A stretch of 53,256 bases of DNA, from the NCBI GenBank assembly GCA_001805055.1, contig MHDZ01000043.1, positions 1 to 53,256 on the forward strand, read 5' to 3'. The notes below the pieces were generated by a model. The model was not told the DNA's origin. It searched no databases and was given only the letters and a program-made list of their open reading frames with translations. A program made the translations under genes and the position numbers. This document shows, in pieces, positions 1 through 8,373 of this stretch. Origin of the DNA: Nitrospirae bacterium GWC2_57_13 (GTDB lineage: Bacteria > Nitrospirota > UBA9217). Every line of letters starts with the position of its first letter. The stretch's first letter is position 1.

Positions 1-10
1 TAACAGCCGA

Positions 11-27
11 CCGAGGAAGTGCCTCGG
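11..27. repeat. short inverted repeat at the left edge
   Basis: CCGAGG and CCTCGG form a 6-bp stem around a 5-base loop. No T-run follows, so it is at best the weak end of a transcript entering from outside the window. The rest of 1-187 shows no gene; GGAG at 171-174 is the likely ribosome binding site of the next gene. Confidence 0.35.
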
Positions 28-187
28 CTATAAAACGCCATTGGAGGTCGCGGCCTCAAGCGTTGCACTTCGAGATTGAACTCGCGCCAATAATCGTTAA
101 TCGTTGCAACTTTAATGAGCCACAACTTGTAGGTGAAACCTGCACATCCCTTCAAATTCATCTCTAGTAAGGAGAACCCGAACATCC

Positions 188-1492
188 ATGTACAACCTCG
201 TCAGCTTTGCCGGCATCTTCATCCTCATGGCCTTTGCATGGGCACTCTCAACGAACAGAAAGGTGATCAACTGGCGGGTGGTGATCTGGGGCGTGGGCCT
301 GCAGCTCCTGATCGGCGTCTTCATCTTCATCATCCCCGTCGGCGCGAAGCTCTTTCTCTTCCTGAACGACGTGGTCATCAAGGTCCTGGACAGCGCAGCT
401 GCAGGCACAAAGTTCCTCTTCGGCCGGCTGGCCTTGCCGCCGGGTGCCGTGAACGAGGCAGGGGAGGGCTCCCTCGGCTTCATCCTTGCCTTCCAGGCCC
501 TTCCCACGATCGTGTTCTTCGCGAGCCTTATGGGCCTGCTGTACTACATCGGGTTCATGCCCTGGCTTATCGGTATTTTTTCACGCGGCTTCACGCGGCT
601 CATGCGGATCAGCGGGGCCGAGTCGCTCTGCACAGCAAGCAATATTTTCGTGGGCATCGAGTCGGCAACGACCATCCGTCCCTATATCGAGCGCATGACG
701 CCATCAGAACTCTGCACGATCCTGACAGCAGGCATGGCAACGGTGGCGTCGAGCGTGCTGGCTCTGTATGTGTTCATTCTGCATTCCCAGTTCCCGACCA
801 TCGCCGGACACCTCATCTCCGCGTCCCTCCTGTCTGCTCCGGCGGCCATTGTGATGTCAAAGCTGCTGATGCCCGAGACCGGGAAGCCGGAGACGCTGGG
901 GATCGACGTGCATCCGTCCTATGAGAAGGAATCCACGCTCATGGAGTCGATCATCAACGGCGCGAACGCGGGAATGAAACTCGTGATAGGCATCATGGCC
1001 CTGCTGCTCGCCCTGCTCGGGATCGTTGCCCTTGTTGATCTGGTCCTTACCGCAGCGGGATCCGGCGTTAACAGTGTTTTGAACGTCAATTTCGACTGGT
1101 CCCTCAAGGGACTTCTGGGGTATATCTTCTATCCCTTTACCCTCATCATCGGTGTCCCGCCGTCAGACGCCGTCGAGATCGCGAAGATCATCGGCGAGCG
1201 CGCCATCGTGACGGAAGTCAAATCCTACCAGGACCTTGCCGTTCTGCTGACGAACCAGTCCTTGCATGACCCCCGGTCCGCGTTCATCGCTGTCTACGCC
1301 CTCTGCGGGTTCGCTCATGTGGCTTCCCTCGCCATCTTCGTGGGCGGCATCGCGGCGCTGGCGCCGAATCGGGCAGGGGACATATCGCGCGTCGGTCTTC
1401 GCGCTCTGCTGGCCGCTACTCTCGCATGTCTCATGACCGCTGCTGTTGCGGGAACGTTCTACATGCAGGGGATGAAGGTGCTGGTGCAGTAA
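188..1492 (+). CDS. nupC: concentrative nucleoside transporter (CNT/NupC family)
   Basis: Inner-membrane symporter that takes up nucleosides with H+ or Na+. The 434 residues are close to the length of bacterial NupC (about 400). Family blocks are visible in order: an N-terminal membrane helix (about 8-20), the FQALPTIVFFASL segment (102-114) leading into a re-entrant region, GIESATTIRPY (156-166, the GQTEAPL-type substrate loop), GMATVASSVLALY (182-194), and YALCGFAHVASLAIFVGG (370-387), the most conserved CNT signature. The ATG start has GGAG 13 bases upstream. The gene stands alone, with a cytochrome gene 142 bp downstream. The substrate range (purine or pyrimidine) cannot be read from the sequence. 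The symbol denotes the family. Confidence 0.9.
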   Translation: MYNLVSFAGIFILMAFAWALSTNRKVINWRVVIWGVGLQLLIGVFIFIIPVGAKLFLFLNDVVIKVLDSAAAGTKFLFGRLALPPGAVNEAGEGSLGFILAFQALPTIVFFASLMGLLYYIGFMPWLIGIFSRGFTRLMRISGAESLCTASNIFVGIESATTIRPYIERMTPSELCTILTAGMATVASSVLALYVFILHSQFPTIAGHLISASLLSAPAAIVMSKLLMPETGKPETLGIDVHPSYEKESTLMESIINGANAGMKLVIGIMALLLALLGIVALVDLVLTAAGSGVNSVLNVNFDWSLKGLLGYIFYPFTLIIGVPPSDAVEIAKIIGERAIVTEVKSYQDLAVLLTNQSLHDPRSAFIAVYALCGFAHVASLAIFVGGIAALAPNRAGDISRVGLRALLAATLACLMTAAVAGTFYMQGMKVLVQ

Positions 1493-1527
1493 TACAAAAG
1501 AAACAAAAAATGAACCAAGAAAATTAG

Positions 1528-1556
1528 TTGACACCTGCCGCCTCTCCTGCTACATA
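1528..1556 (+). promoter_or_regulatory. candidate sigma-70 promoter for the multihaem lipoprotein
   Basis: TTGACA (1528-1533) is followed after 17 bp by TACATA (1551-1556). The -35 is perfect and the -10 is mediocre. It lies about 80 bp upstream of the cytochrome start. Confidence 0.45.
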
Positions 1557-1634
1557 CTATTCAGCACTGTTGCGCTACTGTTAAACCACTGGCGTCATTT
1601 CACCCCATAGCGCTGAGTGTGCGAGAGGCAATTG

Positions 1635-2630
1635 ATGATCACTGCAGGCAAAACGTCGAAGTTTATTATATTGCTCTTGCATATGATGCTCTTTTCAGCC
1701 TGCGGTGTCGATGACAGCCAGTCCAAATACACACAGGGTGATGATTTTCAGCATGGTCATCCAACACAGTGGGTCACGGCAGGCCATTCGCAGGTGGCGC
1801 TCGATGACCGGCAGTTTTGCGACCAATGCCACAACGAAGACCCGGTAGAGCTTCTTTCATCCCTTTCCTGCAGAAACTGTCACATCGACGGTGTACCCGC
1901 AGTTCCGATCACGGATATCTGCAACAGCTGTCATGGGTCAACGCCCGGCAATCCGCCAATCCGCGGCAGTCATGTGAGGCATGCATCGGCGATAGGAGGA
2001 CACTCATACAGCTGCTCTCTTTGCCACACTGTTCCAGGAGAACCCGACCTTGCGTCCCATCTTGATGGAAACTCGTCAGTCGATTTTTCAACAGCTGATA
2101 CGCGAACGGCCGTTGCATCGTATTCTGGGACCGCTGTCGCCTTCGATGCATATGGCAACTGTTTGAATACCTATTGCCATAGCGATGGTACTTCTCTCGT
2201 GACGGGCAGCATTTCATCAAACGTTTCACCGTTATGGGGCACGGCATATTCAGAGGACTATCAACTAAGATGCAGTTCATGCCATGGAGGCTATGAGGAT
2301 GGTTATTTAAAACCTACCCCAGTATATGAGCGGGGCAATCCAAAAGCGAATAGTCACAAGCATCATGAGAACAGACAATGCAAAACGTGCCATAACCTGA
2401 CGATCATTAAAGACCTCGGAAGTGATTCAACTGAGGTAATCTTTGATCCTTTACTGCACGTGAATCAGTCATATAACGTTGATCCAAATACGAATGAAAT
2501 CGCGCGAAAATTGCTTCCACCGTCGCCCTTTGATCCCCCTACCTACATTTATGTCTTTTTTGATTATGACCCTGTGGCGGCTCAGTGCCTTAATAATGCG
2601 TGTCACCCCGGCGATGACAGATACTGGTGA
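1635..2630 (+). CDS. multihaem c-type cytochrome lipoprotein, mixed CxxCH and CxxxxCH motifs
   Basis: Probable extracytoplasmic electron carrier. I chose the ATG at 1635 (331 aa) because AGAGG lies just upstream; an in-frame GTG at 1617 has no ribosome site. The N-terminus is a hydrophobic segment ending in LFSAC, a lipobox-like site with Cys about residue 23, so the mature protein is probably lipid-anchored. Six CxxCH motifs (CDQCH, CRNCH, CNSCH, CSLCH, CSSCH, CKTCH) and two CxxxxCH motifs (CLNTYCH, CLNNACH) are present. This mixture defines the Geobacter-type CxxxxCH/CxxCH cytochrome family. Up to eight haems are possible if the long motifs are used. No cytochrome maturation gene or partner is adjacent, and the redox partner is unknown. 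Confidence 0.85.
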   Translation: MITAGKTSKFIILLLHMMLFSACGVDDSQSKYTQGDDFQHGHPTQWVTAGHSQVALDDRQFCDQCHNEDPVELLSSLSCRNCHIDGVPAVPITDICNSCHGSTPGNPPIRGSHVRHASAIGGHSYSCSLCHTVPGEPDLASHLDGNSSVDFSTADTRTAVASYSGTAVAFDAYGNCLNTYCHSDGTSLVTGSISSNVSPLWGTAYSEDYQLRCSSCHGGYEDGYLKPTPVYERGNPKANSHKHHENRQCKTCHNLTIIKDLGSDSTEVIFDPLLHVNQSYNVDPNTNEIARKLLPPSPFDPPTYIYVFFDYDPVAAQCLNNACHPGDDRYW

Positions 2631-2714
2631 TCAGAGCCTTATTGGCACTCGGTAAGTGATGAATTGGTCGTTTTACTAAGAGGGTCATTAGTAGAGCCTC
2701 ATAGAAAATAATCC

Positions 2715-2785
2715 GTCATTCCGGGTTTGACCCGGAATCCAGAGTTTTGGCATTGTTTCTGGATTCCCGCTTTCGCGGGAATGAC
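2715..2785. repeat. REP/MITE-like palindromic element
   Basis: GTCATTCC at 2715-2722 and GGAATGAC at 2778-2785 are the outer ends. Inside are two smaller hairpins, TTCCGGGtttgaCCCGGAA and TTCCCGCtttcGCGGGAA. This is the widespread intergenic 'gtcattcccgcgaaagcgggaatcc' type of element found in many environmental genomes. It lies in the 260-bp gap between the cytochrome and the MATE gene. Confidence 0.8.
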
Positions 2786-2871
2786 GAACTATGTGGCATT
2801 ACTACCGCATGTCTTAGTATATCAATCAAGTGGCTCTGAAGAGCGACTTTTTTTGTTGATTAGCGGCCCTC

Positions 2872-2883
2872 TGATACGTATCA
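2872..2883. promoter_or_regulatory. perfect 12-bp palindrome just upstream of the MATE gene
   Basis: TGATACGTATCA is a perfect dyad ending 8 bp before the start codon. A related ATCGATACGTA follows inside the first codons. It is positioned like a repressor operator, but no regulator gene is adjacent, so the role is inferred from position alone. Confidence 0.35.
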
Positions 2884-2890
2884 TAGCGTC

Positions 2891-4207
2891 ATGCAGCCAT
2901 CGATACGTAAGCAGGTATTCTCCCTTGCACTCCCTGTCGTCCTCTCCAGCCTCCTCCAGCGCTCCGTAGGTATCATTGCCATATTTCTCGTAGGCGGTCT
3001 TGGCGCATCGGCCATTGCCGCGGTAGGCATCGGCCAGATCATGGTCTTCGTGCTCATGAGCCTGTCCTGGGGGATCAATGTGGGCGTGACCGTGCAGGTA
3101 TCGCAGCTCTGGGGCGCGAACCGGAGGGAGGACGCGGGCCAGGCGGCATTTCAGTCTCTTCTGCTTGCTGTCGTTGGCGCAGCGGTCATCATGGTCCTTG
3201 GCCATGCCTTTGCGGACCGTCTCGGGCTCTTCCTGGGCGCATCCGGCGATGTGCGGGCAATGCTGTCGGACTATGCAGGGATCATCTTCACTTTCATATT
3301 CTTCACCATCTTCATCAATGTCATCTCGGGCATCATGCACGGGACGGGCGATACCAAAACACCTCTCTACGCCACGCTTTTGGTGAACCTGATGTACGTG
3401 TCACTGGCCTATCCCATGATCTACGGCCATGCAGGATTTCCCGTCCTCGGCGTCAGAGGGGCTGCCATTGCGATAGCAATTGCGGAAGGCATGGGCGCCA
3501 TGTTCCTTCTTTACCGGTCTGTACGAAAGCGCTACATCGTTCCTTCGCGCCGCTTCGAGATGAAATATCTGCTCCTGAACGCAAAGCTGGGATTGCCGGT
3601 GTTTGTCGACCGGCTGCTGCAGAACACGGGGTCGCTGATCTTCGCGAAGATCATCCTGTTGTACGGAACAGCCGTGTATGCGGCGCACCAGGTCGGTCTT
3701 GCCATTGAGGCTTTTTCTTTCATGCCTGGATATGGCATCGCGGTGGCCGCGGCAACAATGGTTGGCCAGAACCTCGGCGCAGGGAAGCAGGCGGAAGCAA
3801 GGATTTCCGCCTACGAGGCCAACCGGCTCGCCGTGATCCTGATGGCTACCATGGGCTTCGTCTTCTTTTTCTTTCCTTACGGACTGCTCAGGGCCTTCAC
3901 GAATGACCCTGACGTGATCCGCTACGGCATCTTGTATATGAAGATCGTGGCCTTTGCTCAGATCCCGCTCGCCATCACGATGGTTGTGGGGGGCTCGCTG
4001 CGAGGCGCAGGGGACACGGGTTTCATCATGTTCGCGACCGTTGCCGGCATGTGGCTTGTGCGTATACCCCTGGCTGCCATGCTTGCGGCAGTCTGGGCAT
4101 GGGAAATTCACTTTGTCTGGTCCGTAATGATCCTGGACTGGCTGATGCGAGTCAGTTTAATGCTCTGGCGATATCACCGGAAGAGCTGGGCAAGATTGGA
4201 AATGTAG
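2891..4207 (+). CDS. MATE family multidrug/organic cation efflux transporter
   Basis: Inner-membrane antiporter that expels cationic drugs or metabolites using Na+ or H+. The 438 residues match the NorM/DinF family length (about 440-460), with 12 hydrophobic segments. The protein starts with the usual short cytoplasmic stretch leading to LALPVVLSSLLQ, and has internal two-fold similarity typical of MATE: GGLGASAIAAVGIGQ (about 35-49) and YGTAVYAAHQVGLAIEAFSF in the second half, with AATMVGQNLGAGKQAEA following. A stop codon just upstream fixes the ATG at 2891. No good ribosome binding site is visible, and a palindrome occupies that position. The substrate is unknown. Confidence 0.9.
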   Translation: MQPSIRKQVFSLALPVVLSSLLQRSVGIIAIFLVGGLGASAIAAVGIGQIMVFVLMSLSWGINVGVTVQVSQLWGANRREDAGQAAFQSLLLAVVGAAVIMVLGHAFADRLGLFLGASGDVRAMLSDYAGIIFTFIFFTIFINVISGIMHGTGDTKTPLYATLLVNLMYVSLAYPMIYGHAGFPVLGVRGAAIAIAIAEGMGAMFLLYRSVRKRYIVPSRRFEMKYLLLNAKLGLPVFVDRLLQNTGSLIFAKIILLYGTAVYAAHQVGLAIEAFSFMPGYGIAVAAATMVGQNLGAGKQAEARISAYEANRLAVILMATMGFVFFFFPYGLLRAFTNDPDVIRYGILYMKIVAFAQIPLAITMVVGGSLRGAGDTGFIMFATVAGMWLVRIPLAAMLAAVWAWEIHFVWSVMILDWLMRVSLMLWRYHRKSWARLEM

Positions 4208-4330
4208 GGTTGGGAATTGAAGAAGATGGGAGGCTGGGAAGAGGGGAAAAAAAGGGAAGATGGGAAGATGGGGACGGCTTTTTTTTCTCAATTTCTCAAC
4301 CTCTGATCTTCTTAATTTCTCGCATTTGAA
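4208..4330. repeat. purine-rich then pyrimidine-rich low-complexity tract
   Basis: The + strand runs through GAAGATGGGA- and GGGAAGA-type units, then TCTCAATTTCTC-type units that roughly reverse-complement them. A similar tract is at 45107-45210. It is non-coding and separates the MATE gene from the small gene at 4340. Confidence 0.55.
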
Positions 4331-4339
4331 GGAGGTTCC

Positions 4340-4549
4340 ATGCTAGATATCCTGGATATGATCGGAAAAGAAGTGGATGTCATGGCGAATGGCATGAAAT
4401 ACAGCGGAGTCCTAGTCGAGGTGTCGGACACGGAGGTGCACTTAAAAACGTCCATGCAGTGGGTCTCGCTGCCGGCGTCCAGCGTCAGCACTATCGCCCT
4501 GAAGCGCCGCGAAACGCTGGCGACGTCGGCTGATGAGGGCGAGGGCTGA
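4340..4549 (+). CDS. small conserved-looking hypothetical protein, possible Sm-like fold
   Basis: A 69-residue protein with a very good ribosome site (AAGGAGG about 6 bases before the ATG). The sequence MLDILDMIGKEVDV...YSGVLVEVSDTEVHLKT alternates short beta-like strands with a G-x-L-x-E-V-x-D-x-E-V-x-L pattern. That resembles the Sm1 half of Sm/Hfq-like beta barrels and small SH3-like folds. No catalytic motif is visible. It sits between the MATE exporter and, convergently, the NtrC-type regulator. The fold is inferred from the strand pattern only. Confidence 0.7.
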   Translation: MLDILDMIGKEVDVMANGMKYSGVLVEVSDTEVHLKTSMQWVSLPASSVSTIALKRRETLATSADEGEG

Positions 4550-4560
4550 TGCTTTTGGAC

Positions 4561-4597
4561 AGGGACAGTCCCCCTCGAGCCAAAGGGGACTGTCCCT
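4561..4597. repeat. GGGACAGTCCCC palindrome, copy 1
   Basis: AGGGACAGTCCCC (4561-4573) pairs with GGGGACTGTCCCT (4585-4597), a 13-bp stem with an 11-base loop. It lies exactly between two convergent genes and could act as a two-way terminator. The same unit recurs at 14512, 14554, 16985, 21411 and 30464. Confidence 0.85.
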
Positions 4598-4611
4598 ATT
4601 TCAGCGGTTGT

Positions 4612-5967
4612 TCAGACGTCGACCTTGAGCTTCTTGAGCTTTCGATACAAGGTCGCCAGGTCAACACCTAGCTTCTGGGCCGTTTCTTCCTTGTTGCCCT
4701 TGTTCTCGGCCATGCTGCGCTTGATGTAGTCCCGCTCGAAACCGTCAAGGGCCTGCCGGAGAGACGACGTGGACACGCCTTCCACATCGAGGGTCCGGAA
4801 CTTGTCAGGCAGGTCGTGCAGCGTGATGACGCCGCCTTCGGTGAGCACCACGGACCGCTCAATGGTGTTCCTCAGCTCCCGGACATTGCCGGGCCAGTCA
4901 TAGGCCAGCAGGGCCTGGGTGGCTTCATAGTCGATGTCCTGAATTTCCTTCCCCGCTTCCTTCTTGAAAATATCGAGGTAATGCTTGATCAGCACGGGGA
5001 TGTCATCTCGTCGTTCCCGCAAAGAAGGCATCTTGAGCTCGATGACGTTCAGCCGGTAGTACAGATCTTCCCGGAACTGGCCGCTCTTGATCCGGGAATC
5101 AAGGTCGGCGTTCGTGGCCGCAATGATCCTGATGTCAACGGGAATGATCCGTGTATCGCCCACCGGTGTGAGCTGTTTTTCCTGGATAACGTGCAGGATC
5201 TTTACCTGGAGAGGCTGCGGAAGCTCGCCCACCTCGTCGAGGAAGAGGGTGCCGCCGTCGGCCATGGTGATCAATCCCTTCTTATCATCCACCGCCGAGG
5301 TAAAAGCGCCTTTTTTGTGGCCGAAAAGCTCGCTTTCGAGAAGGTTTTCGGGGATGGCCCCGCAGTTGATCGAGATGAAGGGCTTGTCCTTGCGGGGGCC
5401 CCCTTCATGGATGGCCTGCGCGATCAGTCCTTTGCCTGTACCGCTTTCTCCGGTGATCATAATATTGCTCTTGTTCGGGATGACCTTCTCCATCATCGAG
5501 AAGATCTTCTGCATGGACTCGGAACTGCCGATGATGTTCTTGAAAGCGGGCGGCCGCTGACTCAGCTCCTGGCGCAGGATCAGGTTCTCCATCTGGAGAT
5601 TTCGGCTCTCGAGTATGCGCCGTACGGTCAGCCTTATTTCGTCGTTGATGAAAGGCTTGGTTATGTAGTCAACTGCGCCGGCCTTCATGGCGTCAACTGC
5701 TGAGCCCACGGAGGCGAAGGCGGTCATCATGATCACTTCCGTGCCGGGGCTGATCTTTTTCGCTTCTTTCAACACCTCGAAACCGTCCATCTTCTCCATC
5801 CGGATGTCGGTCATCACGATGTCGAAGTCCTCTTGCTTGATGAGTTCGACCGCCTCCTCGCCGTTATAGGCTTCCCGAACGCTGTAGCCTTCTTTCGAAA
5901 GCAGGATGTTCAGCGCCATGCAGATGTCTTTTTCGTCATCGACGACCAGGATGTTGGGTTTTGACAT
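4612..5967 (-). CDS. sigma-54-dependent response regulator, NtrC family
   Basis: Phosphorylation-controlled activator that remodels RNA polymerase-sigma-54 by ATP hydrolysis (451 aa). The receiver domain spans 1-120 with phospho-acceptor Asp54 (MTDIRM) and the DD pair at 10-11. The AAA+ domain spans about 143-375 with Walker A GESGTGKG at 173-180, Walker B near GGTLFLDEVGEL, and GAFTSA at 220-225 in place of the usual GAFTGA. A Fis-type helix-turn-helix closes the protein (about 410-448). It lies downstream of the histidine kinase at 6137 on the same strand, 169 bp away, and is almost certainly its partner. Targets are unknown; a sigma-54 promoter candidate exists at 48502. Confidence 0.93.
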   Translation of the reverse strand: MSKPNILVVDDEKDICMALNILLSKEGYSVREAYNGEEAVELIKQEDFDIVMTDIRMEKMDGFEVLKEAKKISPGTEVIMMTAFASVGSAVDAMKAGAVDYITKPFINDEIRLTVRRILESRNLQMENLILRQELSQRPPAFKNIIGSSESMQKIFSMMEKVIPNKSNIMITGESGTGKGLIAQAIHEGGPRKDKPFISINCGAIPENLLESELFGHKKGAFTSAVDDKKGLITMADGGTLFLDEVGELPQPLQVKILHVIQEKQLTPVGDTRIIPVDIRIIAATNADLDSRIKSGQFREDLYYRLNVIELKMPSLRERRDDIPVLIKHYLDIFKKEAGKEIQDIDYEATQALLAYDWPGNVRELRNTIERSVVLTEGGVITLHDLPDKFRTLDVEGVSTSSLRQALDGFERDYIKRSMAENKGNKEETAQKLGVDLATLYRKLKKLKVDV

Positions 5968-5993
5968 GCTGAGCTCCTAATCCGCATAAAGCG

Positions 5994-6036
5994 GAATTGA
6001 AAATTGTAAATTGGAAAGTGCAAATTTTCGGAAAAC
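5994..6036. repeat. AT-rich dispersed repeat (AATTGAAAATTG type)
   Basis: AATTGAAAATTGTAAATTGG is read between the response regulator and the kinase. The same motif in reverse complement is at 24899-24932. It is a simple dispersed repeat with no coding capacity. Confidence 0.45.
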
Positions 6037-6136
6037 GGCGGTTTAAAAACAACCGCTTCATCCTTTGTTTACGGTGCCCATATAATTTTATTAAAAAGAT
6101 TCAACCCGATTTGAGTAGCTTTTGACTCTTCAGTTA

Positions 6137-8368
6137 CTAGTGCTTTTCTTTGACGACCGGCAGCGTGACCGTGAAGGTCGTGCCTTTCCCTGGTTCACTC
6201 TTGATGCGGATATCGCCCTGGTAGCTCTTGACGATATTGTAGCTGACGGCAAGCCCCAGGCCCGTTCCTTTGCCTGCCTCTTTCGTAGTAAAGAAGGGGT
6301 CGAATACTTTTTCGATGTCTTCCTGAGCAATGCCTATGCCGGTATCTGCGAAGCGAATAACTACGGCATCCCCATCCTGATCGTCCTTGCCCTGTTCCGT
6401 CGTGACGGTCAGTCTGCCGCCGTCAGGCATGGCATCGAAGGCGTTCAGAATGATGTTGACGAATACCTGGTTCATCTGGCCTTCGTCGACCATGGTCTTT
6501 GGAAGGTCCGGGTCCGTCTGTACGTCGATATCGATATTGTCTTTCATGCGCTTGTCAAACCGCATCAGGTCCAGGGCATTCCTCATAATGTCGTTCAACT
6601 GCGCATATTTGACATTCGTGGTGTCAGGCCGCGAAAAGGTGGACATCTGGCGGACGATATCGGTGATCCGCTGGATATGATTGTTGATGACGTCGAGGCT
6701 GCTCTTCGAGAACTCGTCCGTGGCCATCTCGCGCAGAAGCTGGGCGAAGGTCGAGATGGACGTGAGCGGATTGCCGATCTCATGGGCCACTCCCGCTGCG
6801 AGCCGGCCGAGGGCGGCAAGCTTCTCGGAATGCAGCACCTGCTCCTCCAGTTTTTTCGCCTTTGCCGTTCCCTTGTCGACCTTGTCTTCCAGCTCCACCG
6901 TGTACTGCTTGAGGGCCTCTTCCAGCTCCACGCGCCTCGTAACGATCGTGCCCGTGATCAAAATGCCGTCGATCTTCCCGCCGAGCAGCAGAGGGCTGAT
7001 GAACATATCGAGGTACAGGGGGATCGACTGGATCCCGGTGATCCGGTAATTTCTGATCTCGAAGCTGCTGCCGTTCAGCGTGCGGTTCAGGATCGTCTCG
7101 AAGGGGATGCCTTCATAGGGCTCAAGATTGTCGGGAAAGAGCGAGAAGAAGGGCCGTTCGAAGATGTCGCTCTTGGGGCGGCCGAGCGTCCGGGCCTGGG
7201 CCGTGTTCAGCGTCTTGACGTGATAATCTTTGTCGAGGACCATAAGGTTCGTTTCGGTGTTCTCGACGATATTCTCAAGATAGTTCTTTGCGATCTCGAT
7301 CTCCCGCTCCAGGCGACGCTGGTTCTCGAGATGACGCGTCTTTTCCTCGGCGGTGATCTTTTTCTTGTACGTTACCACCGCGGTGAGGGAGACGAAGATG
7401 GTGGTCACGAAGATGGATATGATCAGCAGGGAATAGAACTGTCTGCTCTTCTGCATCAACGCGATAACTTCCGAATAGGGCGCCGAGACCACAATGATCC
7501 AGGATTTGGGGCCCCGGTGGATGCGGTAGAAGGCGAGCAGCTTGTTCTCGCCGCCCGGCGCGTGGTAGCTGCCGAATGTTTCGGCCTTGCCCTCAAGCAT
7601 CTTTTTTTCAAGATCGAACGATGCGTGGCATTCGAAGCAGGTATTGTCGGCCTGGTAGAGGTTCTTGCCGACCATCATTTCCTGCGTGGGGTGATAGAGC
7701 AGGGTGCCGCTGCCGTCCATCATCCAGGCATAGCCCCGGGTGCCAGAGGTGATCCTGGAGAGATATTTCTGGGAAATGCCGTCAAGGGAGAGCACGGCCT
7801 GGACAATGCCGGCGAATTCATGGACGTGAGGATCTCTGAGGTTCTGGTAAATGGGGGTGGCCACGATGAATTCCCGGGAATTGTGGTTCGGGTCATGGAC
7901 CTCCAGGATGTCGGTGATCATTTTTTCATTCTGTTTGAGCTTGCGAGCGTTCTTGAAATATTCGGTGTGGGACAGATCCGCGCCCATTGGTTTCACATGG
8001 GCGCTGTCATAGAGCACACGTCCATTCGCGCTCAGGACCTGGACGGTGACGAGCATTTCGCTCTGTACCTCTGATGTGATGGCTTCTGCAACTACCTTGC
8101 AGCGGGGGCTCTGGTCGATCTTGTTGATCTCGGGAAGCTGGGAAATGACGCGGATGTTCTTGTGGACGTGGTCGATGAAGCTCTCGATGTTCGTTGCCAC
8201 TTCCCTGGCGAGGAGCTGTTGATGCCGGTTGAACTGGTCGGCCATCTCATCCTGGAGCGTCTGGTGGAAGAACTGGCTCAGGATGATGATGATCGAAAGA
8301 ACGAAGATGAGGACGAAGATAAAGAGATAAGGGGCAAGATGTTTTTTCTGCAGGGGCGTCAACTTCAT
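6137..8368 (-). CDS. membrane sensor histidine kinase with periplasmic Cache-like domain carrying a haem motif
   Basis: 743 residues. TM1 is about 11-31 and TM2 about 311-333. The region between them (about 35-305) looks like a double-Cache sensor and contains CFECH at 244-248, a c-type haem attachment motif facing the periplasm. A PAS domain follows (about 363-480), then a coiled coil (480-510). The dimerisation/phosphoacceptor domain has His529 in AAGVAHEIGNPL, and the ATPase domain has N-box VNIILNAFDAM, DTGIGI and GTGLGL. It probably senses redox state or a ligand bound by the haem and passes phosphate to the NtrC-type regulator at 4612. The start codon has no ribosome site, and a promoter-like pair lies unusually close to it. 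Confidence 0.92.
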   Translation of the reverse strand: MKLTPLQKKHLAPYLFIFVLIFVLSIIIILSQFFHQTLQDEMADQFNRHQQLLAREVATNIESFIDHVHKNIRVISQLPEINKIDQSPRCKVVAEAITSEVQSEMLVTVQVLSANGRVLYDSAHVKPMGADLSHTEYFKNARKLKQNEKMITDILEVHDPNHNSREFIVATPIYQNLRDPHVHEFAGIVQAVLSLDGISQKYLSRITSGTRGYAWMMDGSGTLLYHPTQEMMVGKNLYQADNTCFECHASFDLEKKMLEGKAETFGSYHAPGGENKLLAFYRIHRGPKSWIIVVSAPYSEVIALMQKSRQFYSLLIISIFVTTIFVSLTAVVTYKKKITAEEKTRHLENQRRLEREIEIAKNYLENIVENTETNLMVLDKDYHVKTLNTAQARTLGRPKSDIFERPFFSLFPDNLEPYEGIPFETILNRTLNGSSFEIRNYRITGIQSIPLYLDMFISPLLLGGKIDGILITGTIVTRRVELEEALKQYTVELEDKVDKGTAKAKKLEEQVLHSEKLAALGRLAAGVAHEIGNPLTSISTFAQLLREMATDEFSKSSLDVINNHIQRITDIVRQMSTFSRPDTTNVKYAQLNDIMRNALDLMRFDKRMKDNIDIDVQTDPDLPKTMVDEGQMNQVFVNIILNAFDAMPDGGRLTVTTEQGKDDQDGDAVVIRFADTGIGIAQEDIEKVFDPFFTTKEAGKGTGLGLAVSYNIVKSYQGDIRIKSEPGKGTTFTVTLPVVKEKH

Positions 8369-8373
8369 ACGCT

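Noticed and set aside
6122-8074. 650-codon open frame on the plus strand opposite the haem-sensor kinase
   Set aside because: It is antisense to a clear kinase with all motifs, has low-complexity Asp/Arg/His-rich composition and no ribosome site. Long antisense frames are expected in GC-rich genes.
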